DNA from: Opitutus sp. ER46
GTDB lineage: Bacteria > Verrucomicrobiota > Verrucomicrobiia > Opitutales > Opitutaceae
DNA length: 64,000 bases
Direction: 5' to 3'
NCBI RefSeq assembly: GCF_003054705.1
Contig: NZ_QAYX01000024.1
Span: 661,001 to 725,000, forward strand
Below the pieces are notes generated by a model. That model did not search any database, had not been told where the DNA came from, and saw nothing but the letters and a program-made list of their open reading frames with translations. The position numbers and the translations under genes were made by a program. This document shows positions 14,683-23,200 of this stretch, piece by piece. Position 1 is the first letter of the stretch, and each line of letters begins with the position of its first letter.

Positions 14683-14766
14683 TGGTGCCCGAGGCGGGAC
14701 TCGAACCCGCACGCCTTACGGCAAAGGCTTCTAAGACCTTCGTGTCTGCCATTCCACCACCCGGGC
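14683..14766 (-). tRNA. tRNA-Leu (anticodon UAG)
   Basis: On the minus strand an acceptor stem GCCCGGG pairs with CTCGGGC (one G-U) and is followed by discriminator A and an encoded CCA. The anticodon loop is CTTAGAA, giving anticodon UAG for CUA-type leucine codons. A long variable arm (TTGCCGTAAGGC region) and the GGTTCGAGTCC T-loop confirm a class II leucine tRNA. Total length with CCA is 84 nt. It lies between the M20 peptidase terminator and the CocE-type gene. Confidence 0.95.
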
Positions 14767-14869
14767 GGGGGCGAACGGGGGGCAGACTGCCGAGGGCCCA
14801 TTCCTGAGGGCAAGAGCGAAGACAGGGGGGCGGGCCTGGGATGACGCAGGCGGCCGGACGATCCGGGCA

Positions 14870-14907
14870 AAAAAACAGGCGGGTGGCCGCCGCAGCAGCC
14901 ACCCGCC
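14870..14907 (-). terminator. Rho-independent terminator of the M20 peptidase gene
   Basis: GGCGGGTGGC (14878-14887) pairs perfectly with GCCACCCGCC (14898-14907) around a 10-nt loop. Read on the minus strand the hairpin is followed by TGTTTTTTTG. It starts 22 bp after the stop of the minus-strand peptidase gene and isolates it from the tRNA downstream. Confidence 0.85.
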
Positions 14908-14928
14908 CGGGTTTCGCGCCGCGGGGGT

Positions 14929-16293
14929 TTAGCGCGCGAGTTCCTGCCAGAGCCAGGCGCTCATGCGCTGGCCGGCGGCGAAGCAGTCGAGATCGAGCCG
15001 CTCGTCGGGCGAATGGATGTTCGCGTCGGGCAGCGCGATGCCCAGCAGGAGGGTGTCGACGCCGAGGACCTGCTTGAAGTCGTTCACGATCGGGATGGAT
15101 CCGCCCTCGCGCGTGAGCACGGGCTTCTTGCCGAAGCCGGCCTGCAGGGCGCGCAGCGCGGCCTTGGCGTGGGTGCTCGTGGGCTCGACGAGGTAGGGCG
15201 TGGAACCGTGGGCGTCGGTGATCTCCATCCGCACAGTCGGCGGGCAGAGCTTCTTGAGGTAGGCGATGGTGGACTTGAGCACCTTCTCCGGCTTTTGGCC
15301 GGGGACGATGCGCAGCGTCAGCTTCGCGCGGGACCACGCCGGGACGATGGTCTTGCCGCCCGGGCCCTGGTAACCGCTGGTGAGCCCGTTGATCTCGAAG
15401 GTCGGGCGGGCGACGGTGCGCTCGATCGAGCTGTAGCCGGCCTCGCCGTGGAGCTTGGGCACGCCGAGCATGCGGCGGTACTTTTCCTCGGAGCCGAAGA
15501 TGCGACGCAGCTCCTTCCGCTCCAGCGCGGAGAGCGGGCGGACGTCATCGTAGAAGCCGGGAATGGTGATCCGGCCCTTGGCATCGTGCATCTGCGCCAG
15601 CAGGCGGCAGAGCGCGGTGGCAGGGTTCTCGACGGAACCGCCGAAGATGCCGGAGTGGAGGTCGCGGGCGGGCCCGCGAAGCGTGACCTCAAGCGCGACG
15701 GTCCCGCGCAGGCCGTAGGTCAACGCCGGCATGTCCTTGGCGGGCATATCGCCGTCGGAGACGACGACTGCATCGCAGGCGAGCTGCTTGCGCATCTGGC
15801 GGAGGAACGGCGTGAGGCTTTCGCTGCCGACCTCCTCCTCGCCTTCGAAGACGAAAATCAGGTCGCACGGCAGTTCGGTGCCGGTCTTCAGGTAGGCCTC
15901 GACGGCCTTCAAGTGGGCGAAGAGCTGGCCCTTGTCGTCAGCCGAGCCGCGGGCGAAGAGGTTGCGGCCGCGGCGCGTGGCCTCGAACGGCTGCGAATGC
16001 CACAACTCGAGCGGGTCCGGCGGCTGCACGTCGTAGTGGCCGTAGATCAGGACGCGCGGGCGGCGGCCGGAGCGCGCCGGCGTGCGCGCGAGCACGATCG
16101 GATTGCCCTTGGTCGGGCAGAGCTTGGCCGTGAGGCCGATGCTGGCGCAGTGCTGGGTGAGCCACTTGGCGCAGGCGAGGAGATCGCCGCGATGTTCGGG
16201 CTGCGCCGAGATGCTCGGGAACCGGAGAAACTCGCCCAGCTCCTCGAGGAAGCGGGGCTGGTTCACCTTCAGATAGTCGAGAACGGTTTTCAT
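14929..16293 (-). CDS. M20-family dipeptidase/metallopeptidase
   Basis: This 454-residue cytoplasmic di-zinc peptidase shows the M20 metal ligands and catalytic residues in order: YGHYDVQPP (His and catalytic Asp), ARGSADDKGQ (bridging Asp), FEGEEEVGS (catalytic and metal Glu), SDGDMP (Asp) and, at the C-terminus, a late metal site after DANIHSPDERLD. A dimerisation-type insert with RDLHSGIFGG follows the standard order for the dipeptidase/CNDP-like branch. The ATG at 16293 was chosen because similarity starts at KTVLDYLKVNQPRFLEEL; the upstream 45 in-frame residues look non-coding. Natural substrates are probably dipeptides. A strong terminator follows. Confidence 0.92.
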   Translation of the reverse strand: MKTVLDYLKVNQPRFLEELGEFLRFPSISAQPEHRGDLLACAKWLTQHCASIGLTAKLCPTKGNPIVLARTPARSGRRPRVLIYGHYDVQPPDPLELWHSQPFEATRRGRNLFARGSADDKGQLFAHLKAVEAYLKTGTELPCDLIFVFEGEEEVGSESLTPFLRQMRKQLACDAVVVSDGDMPAKDMPALTYGLRGTVALEVTLRGPARDLHSGIFGGSVENPATALCRLLAQMHDAKGRITIPGFYDDVRPLSALERKELRRIFGSEEKYRRMLGVPKLHGEAGYSSIERTVARPTFEINGLTSGYQGPGGKTIVPAWSRAKLTLRIVPGQKPEKVLKSTIAYLKKLCPPTVRMEITDAHGSTPYLVEPTSTHAKAALRALQAGFGKKPVLTREGGSIPIVNDFKQVLGVDTLLLGIALPDANIHSPDERLDLDCFAAGQRMSAWLWQELAR

Positions 16294-16500
16294 GAGTTGT
16301 GATGGCGCGGCACGAAGCGGCGGGAGCCGCCGCGGGGCCGGGCTGGTGGGCCCGGCGCCGGTCGTGTCGATGCGCATGTCTGCGACGAGTCCGACACAAT
16401 CCGCGGCGCCGCACAAATCAGATGTCAACGGTGCTGGAGGGGGCTCGATGCACCCGCCGACGGATGGCGTTCTCCGGCGGACGGCGCGCTGGCGCGGGCA

Positions 16501-16983
16501 TCACGGCACCGGCTCGAATTCGCGGTGCGGGACGGGGGGCGCCGGCAGTTCGGGCGGGGGGCCTGCCGGCGCGGGCGGTTGCGACAAGGTGATCGTCCAG
16601 GCGTCGTTTTCGCCGCCGAGCGAGACGATCGTGGTGGGCCGGCCGCGATGCGCGGCGAGGAGGGCGTTGATCCAGGGCTCGATCGCGGGGTCGGACGCGC
16701 CGGGCGCGTCGCCGGCAAGGACGATAAGGTCGGCGTCGAGCGCGGCGGTCACGGCGCGATCGGCCCAGTAGGAACTCGCGAGTTGCGCGAAGCGCCACAG
16801 CCGCGGCTGGATCTCCACGCGGAGGCCGGCGCGACGCACCACGTGTCCGACGATGCCCGTGGCGCGCCGGGCGGCCGCGATGTCGGCGTAGCCGATGAAG
16901 ACACGGAAGGGGACCACAGGCAGGGGACGCCGCCGGCTCAGGCTCCGGGGACCAAGGTGACGGGCGGCGGGCGGGGTTTTCAT
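16501..16983 (-). CDS. Conserved small protein of unknown function
   Basis: A 160-residue product starting MKTPPAARHLG, with a basic N-terminus, then VVPFRVFIGYADIAAARRA, a central alpha/beta region (WRFAQLASSYWADRAVTAALDADLIVLAGDAP) and a proline-rich tail. The pattern of hydrophobic strands and LIVLAGDAPG suggests a small Rossmann-like or flavodoxin-like fold, but no family motif is decisive. No signal peptide is visible. It sits upstream of the M20 peptidase on the same strand with a 207-bp gap. The choice of start at 16983 rests on the loss of protein-like composition further upstream. Function is unknown. Confidence 0.6.
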   Translation of the reverse strand: MKTPPAARHLGPRSLSRRRPLPVVPFRVFIGYADIAAARRATGIVGHVVRRAGLRVEIQPRLWRFAQLASSYWADRAVTAALDADLIVLAGDAPGASDPAIEPWINALLAAHRGRPTTIVSLGGENDAWTITLSQPPAPAGPPPELPAPPVPHREFEPVP

Positions 16984-17193
16984 CTCGGCCCAGCGTACCG
17001 AACGCGGCAGCGTCCTCGCAGTAGGTGGAGCCCGTAGCCAGAGGCGGGTGCCCGGATGGGCGCCCGGCGCGGCCGGTGGAGTAGGCCAAGACCCACCTGT
17101 AAACGGGGTGAAGACCGCAGCGTCCGTTTTGGCTGAGGCGCGGACTAACCGGCCACGCGCGACCGCCGGGAACGCGCCCAACCCAAACCACGC

Positions 17194-19059
17194 ATGTACT
17201 CGTTATCCGTCCTTACGGCGCTCGTGCGCCGGATCAGCGAACGCGCGCTCTCGCCGCTCGCTGCTGCTTGTCTGTGGCTCGTGCTACTGGCCGCGCCGCA
17301 CTCCGTCTCCGCGCAGACGTTCCTGGCGGAGTGGGGCTTCGATGACATCGGGCGCATCGGGCCCACCGGGCTCGCGTTGGATACCTCCGGCTCCACGACC
17401 CTCCTCTACGTGGCCGACCAGCCGGGCGGGCGTATCCTGAAAATCGATGCCGCCACCGGCGCCCGGCTGGCGGTCTGGGGCCAGACCGGCAACGGCCCGC
17501 TCGAGTTCAACAGCCCGTACGGCGTCGCGGTCGATCCGGTGTCGCACGACATCTACGTGGCCGAGCGGACAAACCATCGCATCCAGCGCCTCACCGCCAA
17601 CGGCGTGTTCGTGATGGGCTGGGGCGAGCTCGGCACCGAGCCCGGGAAGTTCGACGGCCCGATCGGCGTCGCCGCGGACGCGCAGGGCAATGTGTACGTC
17701 GTCGATCACAACAACAACCGCGTGCAGAAATTCCACGTGCAGGGCAGCGCCGGCAACGGGTCGGCGCAACTCGTCACCACGTGGGGCGGCCCCGGCTCCG
17801 CAGCCGGCCAGTTCAACGCGCCCTACGGCCTCGCGCTCGACGCGCAGGGCAACGTCTGGGTGGCGGATGGCGGCAACCACCGCGTCCAGAAATTCGATGC
17901 CAACGGCCAGTTTCTCGCCGCGATCGGCACGTTCGGGACGGGGCCAGGCCAGTTCGTCACGCCGGTCTGGGTGTCGTTCGACAGCGCGGGTGCGCTCTAC
18001 GTGAGCGAGTCGAATTCCGATCCGACCAACCCGGCGGCGCCCGATCTCGCCAACCAGCGGGTGCAGAAATTCAAGGCCGACGGCACCTATGTGCTCGGCT
18101 GGGGCACGTACGGCGAGGGGCCGACCAACTTCAAGCTACCGTTCCAGGTGGTGGTCGACGCGCAGCAGAACGCGTATGTCTCGGACTACTACAACACCCG
18201 GGTCGTGAAGTATTCGCTGAACGCCGCGCCGGCGGGGGGCCGCTTCGTGAACATCTCCTCGCGCCTGCGGGTCAGCTCGGGGCGCTCGCTCATCGCGGGG
18301 TTTGTGATTTCCGGCACCGCGCCGAAGCAGGTGCTGATCCGTGGCGTCGGTCCCACGCTCAGTGCGCTCAACGTGAGCAACCCGCTCCCGAATCCGGGGC
18401 TGCGCGTGTACTCGGGGCAGACGGTGATCGCGAGCAATGAAGACTGGGGCGGGAACGCGGACGTCGCAGCCGCGGCCTCGCGGCTGTATGCGTTTGGCCT
18501 GCCGGCGACGAGCAAGGATGCCGCGCTCCTGGTCACGCTCCAACCTGGGCTCTATACCACGCAGGTGACGGACAATGGCGGCGACGGGGTGGGATTGGTC
18601 GAGGTTTACGATGCCGACACCTCGCCCGGCTCGAGCCTCGTGAACGTTTCCACGCGCGGCTACGTCGAGCCGGGCGACGCCGGCGTGCTGGTGGCGGGCT
18701 TCGTCATCTCGGGCACCGCGCCGAAACGCGTGCTGATCCGCGCGGCTGGTCCGTCGCTCACCCAGTTGCAGGTGCCCGACGCGCTGCCTGATCCGGTCCT
18801 GCGCGTGTACAACTCCGACTCGAAGCTGATTGCCCAGAACGACAACTGGGAGGTCGGCATGACCGTGACCGGGGGCGTCACGGTTGGCACCCTTGCCGAG
18901 CTGCGCACCGCGACCACGGCGACGGGGACGTTTGGCTTTGGCGCCGGGGGCAAGGACGCGGCGGTGCTGCTCACGCTTCCGCCGGGGCTGTACAGCGCCA
19001 TGGTCAGCACCAACGGCACCGCCGGCACCGGACTGGTGGAAGTTTACGGCGTACCGTAA
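17194..19059 (+). CDS. Secreted NHL-repeat protein with two C-terminal verrucomicrobial-type domains
   Basis: The 621-residue protein has a signal peptide (cleavage probably after SVSA, about residue 41). Five to six NHL beta-propeller repeats follow, with phrases such as FNSPYGVAVDP, GPIGVAADAQGNVYVVD and NHRVQKFDANGQF spaced about 50 residues apart up to residue 350. The last 270 residues hold two tandem copies of a domain beginning FVNISSRLRVSSG / LVNVSTRGYVEPG and continuing AGFVISGTAPKQVLIRGVGP. The same domain occurs in the protein at 58630-60057. The propeller may bind ligands or proteins; the C-terminal domain's role is unknown. It has no close same-strand partner. Confidence 0.85.
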   Translation: MYSLSVLTALVRRISERALSPLAAACLWLVLLAAPHSVSAQTFLAEWGFDDIGRIGPTGLALDTSGSTTLLYVADQPGGRILKIDAATGARLAVWGQTGNGPLEFNSPYGVAVDPVSHDIYVAERTNHRIQRLTANGVFVMGWGELGTEPGKFDGPIGVAADAQGNVYVVDHNNNRVQKFHVQGSAGNGSAQLVTTWGGPGSAAGQFNAPYGLALDAQGNVWVADGGNHRVQKFDANGQFLAAIGTFGTGPGQFVTPVWVSFDSAGALYVSESNSDPTNPAAPDLANQRVQKFKADGTYVLGWGTYGEGPTNFKLPFQVVVDAQQNAYVSDYYNTRVVKYSLNAAPAGGRFVNISSRLRVSSGRSLIAGFVISGTAPKQVLIRGVGPTLSALNVSNPLPNPGLRVYSGQTVIASNEDWGGNADVAAAASRLYAFGLPATSKDAALLVTLQPGLYTTQVTDNGGDGVGLVEVYDADTSPGSSLVNVSTRGYVEPGDAGVLVAGFVISGTAPKRVLIRAAGPSLTQLQVPDALPDPVLRVYNSDSKLIAQNDNWEVGMTVTGGVTVGTLAELRTATTATGTFGFGAGGKDAAVLLTLPPGLYSAMVSTNGTAGTGLVEVYGVP

Positions 19060-19502
19060 TCGGACCTCGGTGCGTCGGCCAGAGTCGCGTCGCTCCCGCG
19101 GCGGCGCGGCTCCGGTATGCACGGAACCCCGCGTGGGCGATGCGGACAGTTGCGGATCATGCCACGATCCACGACCAACCGATCCATGCGCGTTGAACGG
19201 CCGGTGAAGGCGTTGCGCCAAGCGCCCACCGATGCCGGCGAAACCGACGAAAAGAAGGCAGCCGGCGCAAACGGGACGGGCAGCCGGATGCGGCGGCGGC
19301 CCGGTCGCGCCGCCTCGCTGCGATCAAGTTCGAACCGCACCCGCTCGCAGCGCTGGCGCGTGCCGAAAAAGGGCGCGCGGCGGATGCGCCGGGGCAATGC
19401 GGTGAGGAAGGGTGCGAAGTAGCGACCAGGCCGCGGGGCCGTCACGGCGGTGCAGATGACGTCCGCCCGCTCGACGTCCGCCGCGTTTGCCCAGAAACAA
19501 AA
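19060..19502. other. Intergenic stretch without a recognisable gene
   Basis: Between the NHL-repeat gene and the htpG terminator both strands have open frames, but their translations are arginine- or proline-rich without any domain, signal peptide or ribosome-binding site. I see no RNA gene or repeat in it. Confidence 0.6.
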
Positions 19503-19529
19503 AAAGCCCCGCACGAATGGCGGGGCTTT
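19503..19529 (-). terminator. Rho-independent terminator after htpG
   Basis: AAAGCCCCGC (19503-19512) pairs with GCGGGGCTTT (19520-19529) around a 7-nt loop. On the minus strand the hairpin is followed by CTTTTTTTGTTT-type sequence. It lies 57 bp past the htpG stop; the flanking A and T runs mean it may also work on the plus strand. Confidence 0.85.
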
Positions 19530-19585
19530 GCTTTGGGCGCGCTGCGGGCCGGCGGAGCCGATGACCGCGGCGCACAAACGCGAAC

Positions 19586-21424
19586 TCAGACGCTCTCGAG
19601 CAGCTTGTTCAGCCGGGCGACCATCGCGGTCGCGTCATCGAGCAGTCCGGCGCTGATCAGCGCGTTGTCGAGGAGCTGCTCGGCGACGAGCTTGGCCTTC
19701 TCCGGCTGCGCGGTGTGCGTCTCGAACAGCCGCTTGATGACGGCGTGGCGCGGGTTGATCTCGAGGTTCACGCGCAGCGGGGTCTCGGCGTCCTTGTTCA
19801 TCGCCTTCATGATGCGGCGCATGTGCGGGGACATGAACTTGTCGGCATTGAGCGCGATGACCGGCGAGTCGACGAGGCGGTCGCTGGGCTTCACCTCGGA
19901 AACGCGTTCGCCGAGGGTGTCCTTGAGCCACTTGGTGAGCGTGGTGACGTCCTCGTCCTTCAGCGCGCCCTCGGGCTTCGGCAGGTCGGCGAGCTTCACG
20001 TCGGCGTGGTCGGCGGCGGTGAGCTTCTTGCCGTCGAATTCGCGGACGTTGTTCATGACGTACTCGTCGACCGTCTCGTAGCAGAACAGCACCTCGAGGT
20101 TGCGGGCCTTGAAGCCCTCGAGGTACGGACCGGACTCGATGGAGGCGCGGTTCGGGCCGACGAGGTAGAAAATCTCCTTCTGGTCGGCGCCCATGCGGGA
20201 AACGTAGTCGGCGAGCGAGGTGGTCTTGCCCTTCTCGGTGAGCGAGGACTCGAAGCGGAGCAGCTTCACGAGCTGGTCCTTGTGGGTGAAGTCGAGCGCG
20301 GCGCCCTCCTTCAGGAATACGCCGAACTCCTTGTAGAACTCGGTGTAGCCCTCGGCCCGGTTCTTGGCTTCCTCCTCCAGGAATTTAAGGAAGCGCTTCG
20401 TGATGACCTTGTTGAGTTTCTCGAGGAGCGATTTGTCCTGCATCGTCTCGCGCGAGATGTTCAGCGGGAGGTCCTCGCTATCGACGACGCCCTTCAGGAA
20501 GCGGAGCCACTCGGGCAGGATGTCCTTGGGCTTGGCGTCGATGAGGACCTTGCGGCAGTAGAGCGAGACGGACGGTTCGAGGCGGGAGAAGCCGAGCTTT
20601 TCAGTGTTCTCCTTCGGCACGAAGAGCAGCGCGTTGATGGCGAGCGGGGCGTCGGCCGAGAAGTGCAGCCGGAGGCGCGGCTCGTCGAAGGCGTGGGCCT
20701 GGAACTTGTAGAACTCGGTGTACTCCTCGTCCTTGACCTCGTTCTTGTTGCGCAGCCAGAGGGCCTGGACGGTGTTGATGCGCTTGCCGTTGAGGTTGAT
20801 CGGGAACGAGACGAACGCGCTGTAGCGCTCGAGGATCTCCTTGATCTTCCAGTCCTGGGCAAAGTCGGCGCAGTCATCCTTCAGCTCGATCACGATCTTG
20901 GCGCCGCGGCGCTGGCCCTCGGCCTCCTCGATCTCGTAGGTGCCGCTGCCGTCGCTGGACCACATGTGGCCGGGGGCGTCCTTGCGCCAGGAGTGCGTGT
21001 ACACCTTGACGGACTTCGCAACCATGAACGCCGAGTAGAAGCCGACGCCGAACTGGCCGATCAGGTTGGAGTTCTTTGCGCCAGATTCGCCGAGCGCCTG
21101 GAGGAAGGCCTTCGAGCCGGAGTGGGCGATCGTGCCGAGGTTCTCGACGAGTTCCTCGCGCGTCATGCCGACGCCGAAATCCTGAATCGTGATCGTCTTC
21201 GCCTTGTCGTCGGTCGTGACGTTGATCTCGAGCGTCAGGTTGTCGTCGAAGACCTCCTTTTCGGTCAGCTGCGTGTGGCGTAGCTTTTCCAGCGCGTCGG
21301 ACGCATTCGAGACCAGCTCGCGGACGAAGATTTCCTTCTCCGTGTAGAGCGAGTGGATCACGATATCGAGCAGCTGCTTGATCTCGGTTTGGAACTCAAA
21401 TTTCTGCGGAGTGGAGTTGGACAT
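19586..21424 (-). CDS. htpG: Chaperone protein HtpG (Hsp90)
   Basis: HtpG is the bacterial Hsp90, an ATP-driven dimeric chaperone in the cytoplasm. The 612-residue product has the N-terminal GHKL ATP site: ELVSNASDALEKLRH, IQDFGVGMTREELVENLGTIAHSGSKAF and IGQFGVGFYSAFMVA. The middle domain includes the conserved client/catalytic region (GVVDSEDLPLNISRE), and a C-terminal dimerisation domain ends near MNKDAETPLRVNLEINPRH. Length is typical. Two copies of the palindrome (21559 and 21671) lie upstream of its start, so they could influence its transcription. A strong terminator follows. Confidence 0.97.
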   Translation of the reverse strand: MSNSTPQKFEFQTEIKQLLDIVIHSLYTEKEIFVRELVSNASDALEKLRHTQLTEKEVFDDNLTLEINVTTDDKAKTITIQDFGVGMTREELVENLGTIAHSGSKAFLQALGESGAKNSNLIGQFGVGFYSAFMVAKSVKVYTHSWRKDAPGHMWSSDGSGTYEIEEAEGQRRGAKIVIELKDDCADFAQDWKIKEILERYSAFVSFPINLNGKRINTVQALWLRNKNEVKDEEYTEFYKFQAHAFDEPRLRLHFSADAPLAINALLFVPKENTEKLGFSRLEPSVSLYCRKVLIDAKPKDILPEWLRFLKGVVDSEDLPLNISRETMQDKSLLEKLNKVITKRFLKFLEEEAKNRAEGYTEFYKEFGVFLKEGAALDFTHKDQLVKLLRFESSLTEKGKTTSLADYVSRMGADQKEIFYLVGPNRASIESGPYLEGFKARNLEVLFCYETVDEYVMNNVREFDGKKLTAADHADVKLADLPKPEGALKDEDVTTLTKWLKDTLGERVSEVKPSDRLVDSPVIALNADKFMSPHMRRIMKAMNKDAETPLRVNLEINPRHAVIKRLFETHTAQPEKAKLVAEQLLDNALISAGLLDDATAMVARLNKLLESV

Positions 21425-21558
21425 GCTTGATGCGATGTGAGGTTGGAAAGGAACGCCGGACGGTCCGGCGAGCCCGCTAGTTTAGCGGCTCAGAGGAAAA
21501 ATCAAGCCACGCGAACGCGCGGCACGAGCCGGACGGCGCGATGGGGACGAACGGGTAA

Positions 21559-21693
21559 AGTGTCACGTATTGCGTGACACTGGCGCGGGGCTGGTTGCGA
21601 CGTTCAGGGTGCGGAACCTGCTATAGAGCGGACGGTTGTGTATCAAATGTGCGCGCGGACAGGCGAATGAAGTGTCACGTAATACGTGACACT
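21559..21693. repeat. Palindrome cluster C (two copies)
   Basis: Copies lie at 21559-21581 (centre TATTG, so the right arm has one mismatch) and 21671-21693 (perfect 11-bp arms with outer A/T). They are 112 bp apart, unlike the 46-bp pairs elsewhere. The cluster is within the 21425-21748 gap upstream of htpG and downstream of the CNNM/CBS gene, both on the minus strand; nothing else is recognised in that gap. Confidence 0.93.
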
Positions 21694-21748
21694 GGTGCCG
21701 CCGCTCGTGCGACCCCGTTCGGCGGGAGGTGGGATGCAGTGCGGGCGG

Positions 21749-23071
21749 TCAGACGGTGCGCTCGACGGGGGCGCGTTCGATCTTCACGCGGCGGACGCGC
21801 TCGGCGCTGACGTCGACGGCGGTGACGCGGTAATCGCCGGTGACGAAGGATTCGCCGCGCTTGAGCGGGCGGCCGCGGCGGCGTTCGGCCCACTCGCCTA
21901 CGGTCTCGCGGCGCTCCCATTCGAGATCCCAGCCGGTTTCGGCTTGGAGTTCGCGCATGGTGAACCGACCGCTGACCACGATCAGGAGGTCGGTCTGCTC
22001 GAAGACGGGGCCCTCGCCGAGGTCGAGTTCGTCGCGGATGTCGCCGACGATCTCCTCGAGCACATCCTCGAAGCTGATGAGGCCCGCGGTGTTCTGGCCG
22101 TCGTCGAGGACAATCGCCAGGTGGCTGCGGGAAGTGCGGAAATGCTCGATCATCGCGTGGATAGGAGTCCGCAGGGTGAAGGTGAGGTACGGGCGGATGA
22201 GCGGCTCGTACGAGGCCTCGGGGCCGAGCGCGAGGGTCTGCCACAGCCATTCGCGGACGAGGACGACGCCCTTTACGTCGTCGAGCGATCCTTGGCAGAC
22301 GGGCAGGCGGCTGAAGCCGGCGGTCTGGGCGATGCGGAGGTTCTCGGCGAGGGGCTTGTCGAGCCAGAGGGCAACGATCTGGTCGCGCGGGCGCATGACC
22401 TGCTGGGCGGTGGTCGTGCGCAGCCGGAGCGAGCGGACCATGAGTCGGTTGATCAGCGCATCGCCGGGATGCGAGTGTCGCGCGTGGCTGAAGACGTGTT
22501 CCAGCTCGTCAGCGGAGAATTCGTGTTCGCCCTCAGTCGCGGGCTGGAGTCCGCCCCAGCGCAGGAAGGTGTTGGCGGTGCCGTTGAGCGCCCAGATGAA
22601 CGGGTACAGCAGCCGGTAGAAGATCATCAGCGGGCCGGCGGTGTTGAGGGCCACGCCTTTGGGGCGCTGGATGGCGAGCGACTTCGGCGCGAGTTCGCCC
22701 AGAACGATGTGGAAGAAGGTGATCGTCATGAACGCCACGCTGATCGAGATCGACGAGACGGCGCCGGGATCGGTGATGCCGACGTACCGCAGGAGCGGAG
22801 CGAGACGGTGGGCCAGGAACGGTTCACCCAGCCAGCCGAGCCCGAGGCTGGCGAGCGTGATGCCGAGCTGGGTGGCGGAGAGGGCGGCGTCGAGATGGCG
22901 GGTGGCCTGGATGGCGACCTTGACACGCCAGCCACCCTGCTTGGCGAGAGGCTGAAGCTGGCTCGTCCGGACCTTCACCAGCGCGAACTCGGCGGCGACG
23001 AAGAAGCCATTCGCCGCCACCAGGGCGAAGATGGCCAGGAGTTCGAGGATGATGACGAAGACTTCGTGCAT
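21749..23071 (-). CDS. CNNM/HlyC/CorC-type membrane protein with CBS domains
   Basis: The 440-residue product starts with a DUF21/CNNM membrane domain of about four helices (VFVIILELLAIFALVAANGFFVAAEFALVKVR first, later FMTITFFHIVLGELAPKSLAI). It continues with two CBS domains (MRPRDQIVALWLDKPL, VVLVREWLWQT, LVLDDGQNTAGLISFEDVLEEIVGDI) and a CorC_HlyC transporter-associated domain at the C-terminus. Members are linked to Mg or other divalent cation efflux or to membrane-stress resistance. The ATG at 23071 precedes the first membrane helix directly; the 35 in-frame residues before it look non-coding. It is downstream of the GH106 gene on the same strand but 130 bp away. Confidence 0.9.
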   Translation of the reverse strand: MHEVFVIILELLAIFALVAANGFFVAAEFALVKVRTSQLQPLAKQGGWRVKVAIQATRHLDAALSATQLGITLASLGLGWLGEPFLAHRLAPLLRYVGITDPGAVSSISISVAFMTITFFHIVLGELAPKSLAIQRPKGVALNTAGPLMIFYRLLYPFIWALNGTANTFLRWGGLQPATEGEHEFSADELEHVFSHARHSHPGDALINRLMVRSLRLRTTTAQQVMRPRDQIVALWLDKPLAENLRIAQTAGFSRLPVCQGSLDDVKGVVLVREWLWQTLALGPEASYEPLIRPYLTFTLRTPIHAMIEHFRTSRSHLAIVLDDGQNTAGLISFEDVLEEIVGDIRDELDLGEGPVFEQTDLLIVVSGRFTMRELQAETGWDLEWERRETVGEWAERRRGRPLKRGESFVTGDYRVTAVDVSAERVRRVKIERAPVERTV

Positions 23072-23200
23072 GAACGAGTGGGCGGCCGGCGTGGGCGGGC
23101 AGGGAAATGCTGGGACGGAAACCGGCCGGCACAACAGGTTTTCGCAGCGGGAAATCCGCCGCGAAGGGTGCGGCAACGGAGCCGCTGCGCGGACAGGGCC

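Noticed and set aside
19044..19577. Possible gene on the minus strand between the NHL gene and htpG (177 codons), and a 101-codon frame on the plus strand
   Set aside because: Both translations are Arg/Pro/Ala-rich without signal, domain or ribosome-binding site, and the minus frame overlaps the htpG terminator.
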